A stretch of DNA of 62,366 nucleotides, taken from NCBI GenBank assembly GCA_016939365.1, contig JAFGHD010000161.1, forward strand, positions 1-62,366, read 5' to 3'. Of this stretch, positions 1 through 7,698 are shown piece by piece. This stretch comes from Bacteroidales bacterium. GTDB taxonomy: Bacteria; Bacteroidota; Bacteroidia; Bacteroidales; JAFGHD01. Each line of letters opens with the position of its first letter. Within the stretch, counting starts at the first letter, position 1. The position numbers were made by a program, and so were the translations under genes. Below the pieces are notes generated by a model, which saw only the letters and a list, made by a program, of their open reading frames with translations, did not search any database and was not told the DNA's origin.

Positions 1-220
1 CCTGTCATGCCTTCGACCTGTCTTCCTCCAGGAAGGCAGATAAACCGTTGGACAGGCAGACAGGCAAAATCAAACAGCATCAGTATATTTGGTTTGTGTA
101 GGTGAGAATGAATCTCCATCCCATAATTTATAACGATTCCAATTTTACATATTTCTCTGTTATACAACGTTTTAAAAAAACATACTGATTTATATACATT
201 CTAAATTATAACCGGTTTTG
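1..220. other. Non-coding leader region with short inverted repeats upstream of hoxF
   Basis: No credible gene is seen here. The first 65 bases hold two copies of CCTGTC (1-6 and 17-22) and, further on, GACAGG (51-56) with a second ACAGG shortly after, so several stems are possible. One local hairpin pairs CTGTCTTCC (18-26) with GGAAGGCAG (31-39), with one T-G pair and a four-base loop. This could be the end of an upstream transcript or a dispersed repeat. No T-tract follows, so I do not call it a terminator. The rest is AT-rich. Confidence 0.4.
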
Positions 221-249
221 TTTGACGAAAAAAAAACCGATTAATTTTG
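221..249 (+). promoter_or_regulatory. Candidate Bacteroidota promoter for the hox operon
   Basis: TTTG at 221-224 is followed after 17 bases by TAATTTTG at 242-249. This fits the known Bacteroidota pattern of TTG, a 17-23 base gap and TAnnTTTG. Transcription would start near 256, giving a leader of about 47 bases before the hoxF ATG at 303. Confidence 0.5.
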
Positions 250-302
250 AGCTGTTATTGGACTAACAATCAAACTACAAAAAGACAACAAAGCAGGAAA
301 AT

Positions 303-2096
303 ATGGATTCCCAGATCGCAAAAATCGTTGAGAAGTATGGCAATGATCCCTTCCGCCTGATGGACATCCTGATCGACAGTCATCAGTACAAGGGATTTGT
401 TTCCGATGAAGATACCGCTCAGATATCGGACAAACTCGGAATATCACAAGTGGATGTGGAACAGACGCTTACCTTTTACCATTTCTTTTCGAAGATTCCG
501 AGGGGGAAGTACACGATCTATCTGAACAACAGCCTGGTATCCAATATGATGGGGCAGGCGGAGATCGCAGAGGCTTTTGAAAAGGCGACGGGTACAAAAT
601 TCGGTACAGTATCGGAGGATGGCCTCTTCGGGCTCTTCCACACCTCATGTATCGGTATGAACGACCAGGAACCGGCAGCCATCATCAACGGCATCATCTT
701 TCCCAGGATCACCACATACCGTGTCAGGGAGCTGATCAGGGCTTTCCGGAGCGGAAAGACGGCTTCCGATATGATCATCAGCTTTGGTGGCGGCCAGAAC
801 CAGTCGGATTTGATCAAGGCCATGGTCACCAATAACCTGAACCGGAGGGGAGGAGTGATCTTCCCGGATTACGAGCAAGGTAGTGCGCTGAAAAAGATGG
901 CCGGCATGAAACCTGAGGAGGTGATCAATGAAGTGATCCAATCGAACCTCAGGGGCCGGGGCGGTGCCGGTTTTCCTACAGGAATGAAATGGCAGTTCTG
1001 CACGAAGTCCAAGAGCAATGAGAGATACGTGCTTTGCAATGCGGATGAGGGCGAGCCGGGTACCTTCAAGGACAGGGTGATCCTGACGGAACGCCCGAGG
1101 CTTCTTTTCGAAGGGATGGTCATCGCAGGTTATGCCATCGGAGCCAAAGAGGGAATCCTTTACCTGCGCATGGAATACCGCTACCTCAAAAACCACCTGG
1201 AGGCCGTTCTGAATGAATTCAGGCAAAAAGGCTGGCTGGGGCAGAATGCCGCAGGCATCAGCGGCTTCAGTTTCGATATCCGCATCCAGTTTGGAGCGGG
1301 CGCCTATGTTTGCGGAGAAGAATCGGCGCTGATCGAATCATGCGAAGGAAAACGCGGAGAACCACGTAACCGTCCGCCGTTCCCGGTACAGGTGGGTTAC
1401 AAGGGTTCGCCCACAGTAGTCAATAATGTGGAAACCCTCTGCTGTGTGGTCAAGATCCTGGTCAACGGTGCAGAGTGGTACAAGGGAATGGGTACTAAGG
1501 AGACATCGGGCACCAAGCTGCTGAGCATCTCCGGCGATGTAAAATACCCGGGAGTTTTTGAGATCGAATGGGGCATGACCATCCATGAGATGCTGGAGAT
1601 GGCCGGTGCTGTTCACCCCAAAGCCGTCCAGGTGGGAGGACCGTCCGGCCGGCTCATCGGTCCCAACGAATTCAAACGGACCATCTGTTACGAAGACCTA
1701 CCCACCGGAGGAGCCATGATCGTCATCGGCGAAGGCAGGAATATCCTGGAGGTGGTGAAGAACTTCACGGAATTCTTTATCGACGAATCCTGCGGCTCAT
1801 GTGCACCCTGCCGCTATCTTACCGTAATCCTCAGAAACAAGCTCCAGAAGATCATCGACGGGAAGGGTATCATGAAAGACATTGATGATCTGGTCAACTG
1901 GGGCAGACTGATGAAATCAGCCAACCGGTGTGGACTGGGGCAGACCGCTGCGAATCCGATCCTTACCAGCATCGAAAATTTCAGGCAGGAGTATGAAGCC
2001 AGGATCGATAAGGGAAAGGAATTCGAAACCACATTCAACCTGGAAGCCGCCATTCAGGAATCCTGCCGGGTTGTGCAACGTTTCCCCCAAATCTGA
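303..2096 (+). CDS. hoxF: NAD-reducing [NiFe] hydrogenase diaphorase large subunit HoxF (NuoE-NuoF fusion)
   Basis: HoxF binds FMN and NAD(H) and passes electrons between NAD and the hydrogenase iron-sulfur chain. Residues 1 to about 155 form a NuoE-like thioredoxin-fold domain and the rest is NuoF-like. The NAD/FMN signatures RGRGGAGFPTG and ADEGEPGTFKDR are intact, as is the 4Fe-4S motif SCGSCAPCR with a later Cys in NRCGLGQ. In the NuoE-like part only C116 remains of the four usual 2Fe-2S cysteines. The positions aligning with the others are N75, S80 and N120, so that cluster is probably absent or altered. It is the first gene of hoxFUYHW. The cytosolic diaphorase-plus-hydrogenase layout indicates a group 3d enzyme. 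The NuoF assignment alone could also fit NADH dehydrogenase or formate dehydrogenase modules, but hoxYH next door settles it. Confidence 0.93.
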   Translation: MDSQIAKIVEKYGNDPFRLMDILIDSHQYKGFVSDEDTAQISDKLGISQVDVEQTLTFYHFFSKIPRGKYTIYLNNSLVSNMMGQAEIAEAFEKATGTKFGTVSEDGLFGLFHTSCIGMNDQEPAAIINGIIFPRITTYRVRELIRAFRSGKTASDMIISFGGGQNQSDLIKAMVTNNLNRRGGVIFPDYEQGSALKKMAGMKPEEVINEVIQSNLRGRGGAGFPTGMKWQFCTKSKSNERYVLCNADEGEPGTFKDRVILTERPRLLFEGMVIAGYAIGAKEGILYLRMEYRYLKNHLEAVLNEFRQKGWLGQNAAGISGFSFDIRIQFGAGAYVCGEESALIESCEGKRGEPRNRPPFPVQVGYKGSPTVVNNVETLCCVVKILVNGAEWYKGMGTKETSGTKLLSISGDVKYPGVFEIEWGMTIHEMLEMAGAVHPKAVQVGGPSGRLIGPNEFKRTICYEDLPTGGAMIVIGEGRNILEVVKNFTEFFIDESCGSCAPCRYLTVILRNKLQKIIDGKGIMKDIDDLVNWGRLMKSANRCGLGQTAANPILTSIENFRQEYEARIDKGKEFETTFNLEAAIQESCRVVQRFPQI

Positions 2097-2133
2097 TTAA
2101 AGCAATCAAAGAGATATTCAAAGATCACCAGCG

Positions 2134-2955
2134 ATGGGAGTCATCAGGAAACTCTTCGGAGACCAGGGCAGGAAGACGGAAAAAACGCCCCTGCAGGATG
2201 ATCCGGAAAGGACAGCTTCCCATTCCTCAACAAATATCGTGAACACCATGAGTGAAAAGGTAAAATTTACAATTGACGGTAAGGCATGTGTCGCCGACAA
2301 GGGAATGAACCTTGTCGATGCGGCAAAGATCAACGGGATATACATACCCACCCTGTGCCATCTGGAAGGGGTGAAACCCGCCGGTTCATGCAGGATATGC
2401 AATGTCAGGATCAACGGACGCCCGATGACAGCCTGCACTACGGAGGTTGCAGAAGGGATGGTCATCGAAAACAATATTCCCGAAATCCAGGAAATGCGCA
2501 AGATCATCATCGAAACGCTATTCGTTTCAGGGAATCATTTCTGCCCCGCCTGCGAGAAAAGCGGTAACTGTGAGTTGCAGGCACTGGCCTACCGGTACCA
2601 GATGATGGTTCCCAGATTCCCATATGAATTCGAGGAGAAACAGGTGGATGCCACCAGCCCCAAACTCTATATCGACCGCAACCGTTGCATTCTGTGCAAA
2701 CGTTGTGTCAGGTCGATCAAGAAAGCAGACGGGAAGAGCATCTTCGCCATCAAAGGGCGTGGACACAAGGCGATCATCATTATCGACCACAAGCTGGCCG
2801 AAGCCATGACGGATGAGGAAGCCCAGAGAGCAATGGACATCTGCCCGGTAGGATCAATACTCAGAAAGGAAAGGGGCTATATAACCCCGATCGGCAAGCG
2901 GAAATACGATACCACTCCTATCGGAAGTGATATAGAACAAAACGTAACAAAATAG
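2134..2955 (+). CDS. hoxU: Hydrogenase diaphorase small subunit HoxU
   Basis: HoxU carries iron-sulfur clusters linking HoxF to the hydrogenase module HoxYH and resembles the N-terminus of NuoG. It begins with a plant-type 2Fe-2S ferredoxin domain (LCHLEGVKPAGSCRICNVRI, then a Cys in TACTTEV). A His/Cys 4Fe-4S motif follows (HFCPACEKSGNCELQ), then a ferredoxin-like pair (RCILCKRCVRS and a late DICPVGSI). The first 38 residues are low-complexity and unlike the family. An internal ATG at 2248 (MSEKVKF) would give a more typical N-terminus of about 235 residues, so the start is uncertain. Neither start has a clear ribosome binding site. The gene lies 37 bases after hoxF and 15 before hoxY. Confidence 0.9.
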   Translation: MGVIRKLFGDQGRKTEKTPLQDDPERTASHSSTNIVNTMSEKVKFTIDGKACVADKGMNLVDAAKINGIYIPTLCHLEGVKPAGSCRICNVRINGRPMTACTTEVAEGMVIENNIPEIQEMRKIIIETLFVSGNHFCPACEKSGNCELQALAYRYQMMVPRFPYEFEEKQVDATSPKLYIDRNRCILCKRCVRSIKKADGKSIFAIKGRGHKAIIIIDHKLAEAMTDEEAQRAMDICPVGSILRKERGYITPIGKRKYDTTPIGSDIEQNVTK

Positions 2956-2970
2956 CTGGAGGAACAGGTC

Positions 2971-3522
2971 ATGAGTAAACCCATTGTTGCAACCACCTCG
3001 CTGGCAGGATGTTTTGGATGCCACATGTCACTCCTCGACATTGACGAGCGTATCCTGGAACTGATCGAGCTGGTGGATTTCAATAAATCACCTGTGGACG
3101 ATATCAAGGAGTTCACACAAATGTGCGACATCGGTCTTATTGAAGGCGGGTGCTGCAACAGCGAAAACGTGCATGTACTGAAGGAATTCAGGAAAAACTG
3201 CAGGATCCTGGTGTCACTCGGAGAATGTGCCATTATGGGAGGTTTGCCGGCATTGCGCAATAACATCCCGGTCAGGGAGTGCATTGAGGAGGCCTACCTC
3301 AACGGTCCGACCGTCTCCGGGAGCAATCCGGATAAAATACTTCCAAACGATCAGGAGCTGCCGATCATTCTCGACAAGGTTTATCCCTGTCATGAAATTG
3401 TCAAGATCGATTACTACCTGCCGGGATGTCCGCCGCAGGCCGATCTTATCTGGAATGCCCTCGTGGCATTGGTGACCGGCGATGAGATGAAACTGCCCTA
3501 TGAAGTTGTAAAGTTTGACTAA
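2971..3522 (+). CDS. hoxY: [NiFe] hydrogenase small subunit HoxY
   Basis: HoxY holds the proximal 4Fe-4S cluster beside the NiFe site of HoxH. The 183-residue length matches soluble group 3 small subunits, which lack the extra C-terminal clusters and Tat signal of membrane enzymes. Likely cluster ligands are C14 and C17 (LAGCFGCH), C86 (LGECAIMGG) and C153 (PGCPPQ). A GGAGGA sequence lies about ten bases before the ATG, one of the few Shine-Dalgarno-like sites in the window. No export signal is present, so the enzyme is cytosolic. Confidence 0.94.
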   Translation: MSKPIVATTSLAGCFGCHMSLLDIDERILELIELVDFNKSPVDDIKEFTQMCDIGLIEGGCCNSENVHVLKEFRKNCRILVSLGECAIMGGLPALRNNIPVRECIEEAYLNGPTVSGSNPDKILPNDQELPIILDKVYPCHEIVKIDYYLPGCPPQADLIWNALVALVTGDEMKLPYEVVKFD

Positions 3523-3537
3523 TTCAAAACAGAAAAT

Positions 3538-4989
3538 ATGGAAAAGAAGATCACGATAGAACCTGTCACCCGTGTGGAAGGTCACGGCAAGGTGACCATA
3601 TACATTGACGACGAAGGCAATGTCAGGCAAAGCAGGCTCCATATCGTAGAGTTCAGGGGATTTGAGCGGTTCGTTCAGGGGAGGCCCTACTGGGAGGCAC
3701 CGGTGCTGGTGCAGCGTCTGTGTGGAATCTGCCCTGTGTCGCATCACCTGGCTGCCGCTAAAGCATTGGATGTCATTGTTGGCGCCGGCACAGGGGACGG
3801 ACTTACCCCAACAGGTGAGAAGATGAGAAGACTGATGCATTACGGGCAGATGTTCCAGTCGCATGCCCTTCATTTCTTCCATCTGGTGTCTCCCGACCTG
3901 CTGTTCGGCATCGATGCCGACCCGGCCATCAGGAACATCATCGGTGTGGCGAAGAAACACCCCGACCTGGCTGTCATGGGCGTTATGATGAGGAAATACG
4001 GACAGGAGATCATCCGGGCCACCGCTGGAAAGAAAATCCACGGCACGGGCGCCATCCCGGGTGGGATCAATAAACTCCTTACCGTCGAGGAACGGGACTC
4101 CTTCCTGAATGGACCCGATCCGATGAACATCGACAAAATGATCTCATGGTCACTTGATTCAGTCAATTTCCTGAAAGGTTATCACAAGGAGAACAAGGAC
4201 TTCATCGATAATTTCGCGAAGTTCCCCTCAAACCACCTCAGCCTGGTCCGCAAAGACGGAGCCCTGGACCTTTACCATGGCGTCCTCAGGGCTGTAGATT
4301 CCGAAGGAAAGAAAATCCTGCACGATGTGGACTACCAGGATTATCTCAGCTACATCGGAGAGGAGGTTCGGAACTGGAGCTACATGAAATTCCCCTATAT
4401 GCTCGAGTTCGGAAAAGGGGACGGCTGGTACAGGGTGGGCCCGCTGGCACGCCTGAACTGCTGCGACTTCATCCCCACACCATTGGCACAGAAGGAGTTC
4501 GAGGAATTCAGGGCCTACACCAAGGGCAAACCCAACCATATGTCGATGCACTACCACTGGGCGCGTCTGATTGAGTTGCTGCATTCCGCCGAAATGATGA
4601 AAGAGCTGCTCCATGATCCCGACCTGCTCGAAGGCGAGCTTGTGACCAAAGGGACCAAGGTCAACGAGGGCGTCGGTCTGCTTGAAGCTCCCAGGGGTAC
4701 ATTGTTCCACCATTACCGGATCAACGAGCACGACCAGATCACCATGGCCAACCTCATCGTATCCACCACGAACAATAACGAACCGATGAACGTTGCGGTG
4801 AACCATGCAGCCAAGCAGTTCATGAACGGACAGAAACGGATATCCGAAGGGATGATGAATGCCGTGGAGGTGGCCATCAGGGCCTACGATCCCTGCCTCA
4901 GCTGTGCCACACATGCGCTGGGTCAGATGCCACTGGAGATCATACTTGTCGGTCCGGACCAGGAAGTCATCGAAAGAATCAGAAGATAA
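3538..4989 (+). CDS. hoxH: [NiFe] hydrogenase large subunit HoxH
   Basis: HoxH carries the NiFe(CN)2CO active site that splits or forms H2. The N-terminal ligand motif RLCGICPVSHH gives C62 and C65. The C-terminal motif DPCLSCATH gives C453 and C456. After His459 there are 24 more residues, the usual extension removed by the maturation protease after nickel insertion, and the protease hoxW follows only six bases later. The enzyme therefore needs nickel and the Hyp machinery. No hyp gene lies in this window, so those must be elsewhere. With HoxFUY it forms a four-subunit NAD-linked group 3d hydrogenase; no hoxE or hoxI is present. Confidence 0.96.
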   Translation: MEKKITIEPVTRVEGHGKVTIYIDDEGNVRQSRLHIVEFRGFERFVQGRPYWEAPVLVQRLCGICPVSHHLAAAKALDVIVGAGTGDGLTPTGEKMRRLMHYGQMFQSHALHFFHLVSPDLLFGIDADPAIRNIIGVAKKHPDLAVMGVMMRKYGQEIIRATAGKKIHGTGAIPGGINKLLTVEERDSFLNGPDPMNIDKMISWSLDSVNFLKGYHKENKDFIDNFAKFPSNHLSLVRKDGALDLYHGVLRAVDSEGKKILHDVDYQDYLSYIGEEVRNWSYMKFPYMLEFGKGDGWYRVGPLARLNCCDFIPTPLAQKEFEEFRAYTKGKPNHMSMHYHWARLIELLHSAEMMKELLHDPDLLEGELVTKGTKVNEGVGLLEAPRGTLFHHYRINEHDQITMANLIVSTTNNNEPMNVAVNHAAKQFMNGQKRISEGMMNAVEVAIRAYDPCLSCATHALGQMPLEIILVGPDQEVIERIRR

Positions 4990-4995
4990 TCGGCT

Positions 4996-5484
4996 GTGCC
5001 GGAGTATCGGATCCTTGTTTACGGATATGGGAATCCGGGTCGTATGGACGATGGCCTGGGCCCCTCGTTCGTTGAAAGACTGGAAGAATGGGTTAGCGAT
5101 GAAGGTATCGAAGGCATTGAGTTTGAAAGCAACTATCAGCTCAATATCGAAGATGCCGAGGCCATCAGGGACAAAGACCTGGTGATCTTTGCAGATGCTT
5201 CCACCGAGGACATCAGCGACTTTATGCTGAAACCGGTCGATGAGACCGCCAAAGTGGCCTTCACCACCCATTCGGCCTCACCCGGATATATCGTCAAACT
5301 CTGCAGGGAGATTTTTCAAAGCACACCCGCTGTGTACATCCTGCACCTCAAGGGCTACCAGTGGGATTTCAGGGAAGGCATCACTTCCGCAGCAAGAGAG
5401 AATCTGGAAAAAGCCATCAGTATGATCAAACCGTTGCTCAAAAAACCCGAGGAGCTGATCAGGGCATTTAAAGACAAATCATAA
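4996..5484 (+). CDS. hoxW: Hydrogenase maturation protease HoxW (HycI/HyaD family)
   Basis: This 162-residue endopeptidase should remove the C-terminal extension of HoxH once nickel is in place. The family signature GYGNPGRMDDGLGP near the start contains an acidic residue expected to sense nickel. A second acidic site follows in FADAST and a conserved histidine in TTHSASPG. The start codon is GTG at 4996. No ATG in frame would keep the conserved RILVYGYGNPG strand, and GTG leaves a six-base gap after hoxH. The immediate 3-prime position implies co-expression with its only evident substrate here. Confidence 0.9.
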   Translation: MPEYRILVYGYGNPGRMDDGLGPSFVERLEEWVSDEGIEGIEFESNYQLNIEDAEAIRDKDLVIFADASTEDISDFMLKPVDETAKVAFTTHSASPGYIVKLCREIFQSTPAVYILHLKGYQWDFREGITSAARENLEKAISMIKPLLKKPEELIRAFKDKS

Positions 5485-5507
5485 CCGGAAACCCAAAAAT
5501 AATACAT

Positions 5508-6482
5508 ATGGATTTTTCAACCGAGTATATGGGATTGAAGCTCAGGAATCCCATCATCGTCAGCAGCTCCAGGCTCACCGGAGAGCTGGACAATATCAGA
5601 AAATGCGCCGATGTTGGTGCCGGAGCCATCGTGCTGAAATCGATCTTCGAGGAGCAACTGCTGGCTAATGCGGAAAACCTCATGGACCAGGACATCAAGT
5701 ATTTCTGGTTCCCAGAAGCCATCGAACATATCAGCAAACACTCCAAGGAGTTCGGGGTCAAGCAGATGCTTCAGATGATCAAACAGATCAAGGATTATAC
5801 GGATATTCCGGTAATCTCCAGCATCAACTGCGTTTCAGCCTTCGAATGGCCCAAATTTGCCAAAAGCCTTGAAGAGGCCGGATCTGACGGGATCGAGCTT
5901 AATATCGCCATCTTTCCGTTCAAAAAGGAGACCGCAAGCCATGAGATAGAGGAACAGTATGTAGAAATTGTCAGGAAGGTCAAGGAATATGTCAGTATTC
6001 CGGTATCAGTCAAGCTGGGCAGCTATTTCACCAATATTTTCGGGATGGCCCACAAGCTCGATGATGCCGGTGCAGATGGACTGGTGTTGTTCAACCGTTA
6101 TTACCGGCCCGATATAGATATCGACAAGGAGATCATCGTGCGCGACAATTTCCTGAGCGGCCCGGAAGAGGTGACGCAGTCACTCCGATGGGTAGCACTG
6201 CTCTCCCCCCGGCTGAAATGCCATCTGGCAGGGGGGACAGGCATTCATGACTACAAAGGTGTGGTAAAGCAGCTCCTGGCCGGTGCCTGGGCGGTGCAGA
6301 TCAGCTCAATACTCTATAAGAACGGCATCAGCTATATCGACACCATGCTGCATGATCTCGGAAAATGGATGCAACACCATGGCTATCAATCCATCGCTGA
6401 TTTCAGGGGTAAGATTTGCAGGGATGAACAATGCGATGCCAAATTCGAAAGAATGCAGTTCCTCAGGAAAGAGTTCGACTGA
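5508..6482 (+). CDS. Dihydroorotate dehydrogenase-like FMN protein, probably not pyrimidine synthesis
   Basis: The 324-residue protein has the TIM-barrel FMN fold of class 1 dihydroorotate dehydrogenases. It opens with MGLKLRNPIIVSSS, has the strand PVSVKLG, and ends with a phosphate-binding stretch around LAGGTGIHDYKG. At the position where PyrD enzymes have ELNLSCPN, supplying the catalytic base and an orotate-contact Asn, this protein has ELNIAIFP (130-137). The usual catalytic Ser/Cys is therefore missing and orotate oxidation is doubtful. It follows hoxW by 23 bases and is the last gene of the run. A role as a flavoprotein electron carrier with the hydrogenase is an inference from position only. 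Confidence 0.75.
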   Translation: MDFSTEYMGLKLRNPIIVSSSRLTGELDNIRKCADVGAGAIVLKSIFEEQLLANAENLMDQDIKYFWFPEAIEHISKHSKEFGVKQMLQMIKQIKDYTDIPVISSINCVSAFEWPKFAKSLEEAGSDGIELNIAIFPFKKETASHEIEEQYVEIVRKVKEYVSIPVSVKLGSYFTNIFGMAHKLDDAGADGLVLFNRYYRPDIDIDKEIIVRDNFLSGPEEVTQSLRWVALLSPRLKCHLAGGTGIHDYKGVVKQLLAGAWAVQISSILYKNGISYIDTMLHDLGKWMQHHGYQSIADFRGKICRDEQCDAKFERMQFLRKEFD

Positions 6483-6521
6483 TCCGGGATCACTTCATCA
6501 GACGGGATTATTCCAGTATAT

Positions 6522-6571
6522 AGCCCTTCCTGATACCGGCCGGCGGCCGGCTTCTTGAGGGGCTTGTTTTA
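6522..6571. terminator. Possible terminator after the hox operon
   Basis: AGCCCTTC (6522-6529) pairs with GAGGGGCT (6557-6564), with one T-G wobble, and encloses a second GC-rich hairpin (CCGGC / GCCGG). TGTTTTA follows. It lies between two converging genes, overlaps the stop of the small leftward gene by a few bases, and may serve both strands. Confidence 0.45.
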
Positions 6572-6814
6572 TACAGCATGACCAAGCGGTTTTTCATCCG
6601 GATCCTGTTCAGGTTTCACCCAGTCCCCGGCAATCAAGCCTAACTCTCCTATCCGGTACCCCAGTGAATTACGACCCGTCCGGATGATGTTCTGTCCTTC
6701 GCATGCGGTCAGACCCTGCCAGCGGCAGTTGATGTTACGGCAGTGAGTCAGCCCGTTGATCTGAATGCCCCAGCACTCGGTGTGTGAAAGCCGCGAAGTA
6801 TCTACCTTTTTCAT
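6569..6814 (-). CDS. Small four-cysteine protein, unknown function
   Basis: I do not recognise a named family. The 81-residue product has H11, C14, H24, C25, C30 and C38 within 30 residues, a spacing that could bind zinc or an Fe-S cluster. A basic/glycine stretch follows (IIRTGRNSLGYRIGELG), then an acidic tail. No signal peptide or membrane segment is seen. AGGAA lies about ten bases before the ATG. It converges on the hox operon from the other side of a shared hairpin. It may be a small soluble metal protein, but that is inference. Confidence 0.6.
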   Translation of the reverse strand: MKKVDTSRLSHTECWGIQINGLTHCRNINCRWQGLTACEGQNIIRTGRNSLGYRIGELGLIAGDWVKPEQDPDEKPLGHAV

Positions 6815-6949
6815 CGTGTTTGTTCCTTTTCCTTAGCAGGTTTCTAACAGTCCGTCCGGCAAAAGTATTGGTTCGAAGTGAATATCTCAAGGATTTTAAC
6901 AATGAATTCAGAATATTTCTGTACTTTGGTTTTGGACAGATTGGTGTAA

Positions 6950-7111
6950 ATTGAAAGCATTGCGTTGAGTGAGCTCAGGACGAACCTGGTGAAGGCGCTC
7001 CTAAGGATCAGGATGGGGAAGAGAATAAATATCACTTCGCATGGAAAAGTCATAGCAACCCTCGTCCCGCCTGACGAGAATATGGAGAAGTTTCGAAAAG
7101 AGCTTGATTAA
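6950..7111 (+). pseudogene. Decayed Phd/YefM-type antitoxin remnant
   Basis: Reading in frame from 6950 gives 53 codons with the hallmark pattern of prevent-host-death antitoxins. ALSELRTNLVKALL is followed by a basic turn, then ITSHGKVIATLVPPDE and a short tail. The codon where ATG is expected is ATT, and the codon just before it is a stop. No normal start exists unless TTG at 6965 is used, which would remove the first strand. A single ATG-to-ATT change explains this. It lies 68 bases upstream of the PIN toxin remnant, in the usual antitoxin-toxin order. Confidence 0.6.
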
Positions 7112-7179
7112 ATCAGTAAGACCTCAGTAATCAATGATATCGTGTCCCCGGTGGATGTCACCTGGAATGTCATGGCGGA

Positions 7180-7578
7180 ATGATCACTGCCGATACCCAT
7201 ATCATCATCTGGAATGCACTGCGACCGGATCTGCTAAGCCCAGATGCCCGGAAGGCAATTGGTGGGGTGCACACACGCGTGACGGAATCATCCTCAGCGA
7301 GATATCCCTCTGGGAAATTGCCATGCTGATGAAAATAAAGAGACTGGTGATCGAAGCGCCCTTCTCCAGGTTAATTGAGCTCATTCTGAATTCCGGCAAT
7401 TACAATTTAAAAGGAATATCACCGGATGTGGTCGGTTTGGCGGTAAACCTGCCGGAAAAAATCAATCCTGATCCGGCCGGCCGGATCATCAGCGCGACCT
7501 CCATTATGTACATGGCTCCCTTTGGTCACCTCCGATGCCAACCTGTTCTGGTCAAATGCGGTTAAGACCATCTGGTAG
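7180..7578 (+). pseudogene. Frameshifted PIN-domain (VapC-type) toxin
   Basis: Three pieces in two frames together make one PIN-domain ribonuclease of about 132 residues. The first frame gives MITADTHIIIWNAL with the leading catalytic Asp. A one-base loss near 7265-7275 moves to the next frame, giving LSEISLWEIAML and DPAGRIISATSI. A one-base gain in CCCTTTGG near 7520-7530 returns to the first frame for LVTSDANLFWSNAV and a TAG stop at 7576. PIN toxins normally read DPADR in the third segment; here the second Asp is Gly. Two shifts and a lost acidic residue mean the toxin is inactive. Sequencing error could explain the shifts, but not the missing antitoxin start or the Asp change. Confidence 0.65.
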
Positions 7579-7698
7579 GTTGTGATTGATAAACCAACAT
7601 GTCCCAGAAGCACTTGTTCTATTCTGCGGCATCAGTGTTCCATTTTAACAGAAAGATTCAGAATATCCGTTTGATCACACCATCGAATTCATCCGGCA
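7579..7698. other. Intergenic region, nothing recognised
   Basis: This stretch separates the toxin remnant from the end of the leftward nickel operon. I see no open frame, promoter match or clear hairpin with a T-tract on either strand. Confidence 0.4.

Noticed and set aside
18-39. Hairpin near the left edge as a terminator of an upstream gene
   Set aside because: No T-tract follows the stem, and the upstream gene is outside the window.
159-185. Sequence upstream of hoxF sharing ACGTTTT and a CATAC end with the NikR repeats
   Set aside because: The half-sites do not match the two clear repeats and the spacing differs; the similarity is expected by chance in AT-rich DNA.
2248-2955. Shorter HoxU starting at the internal ATG as the sole start
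   Set aside because: It is plausible but neither start has a ribosome binding site, so I kept the longer frame and noted the doubt.
4228-5271. 347-codon open frame on the minus strand across hoxH and hoxW
   Set aside because: It is antisense to well-conserved hydrogenase genes and shows no family features; long shadow frames are common opposite GC-biased codons.
5508-6482. Annotation as PyrD for pyrimidine synthesis
   Set aside because: The catalytic SCPN segment is replaced by AIFP, and the gene is in a hydrogenase operon.
6844-7053. 69-codon minus-strand frame
   Set aside because: It lies opposite the Phd-type antitoxin remnant, whose translation is recognisable, and has no start context.
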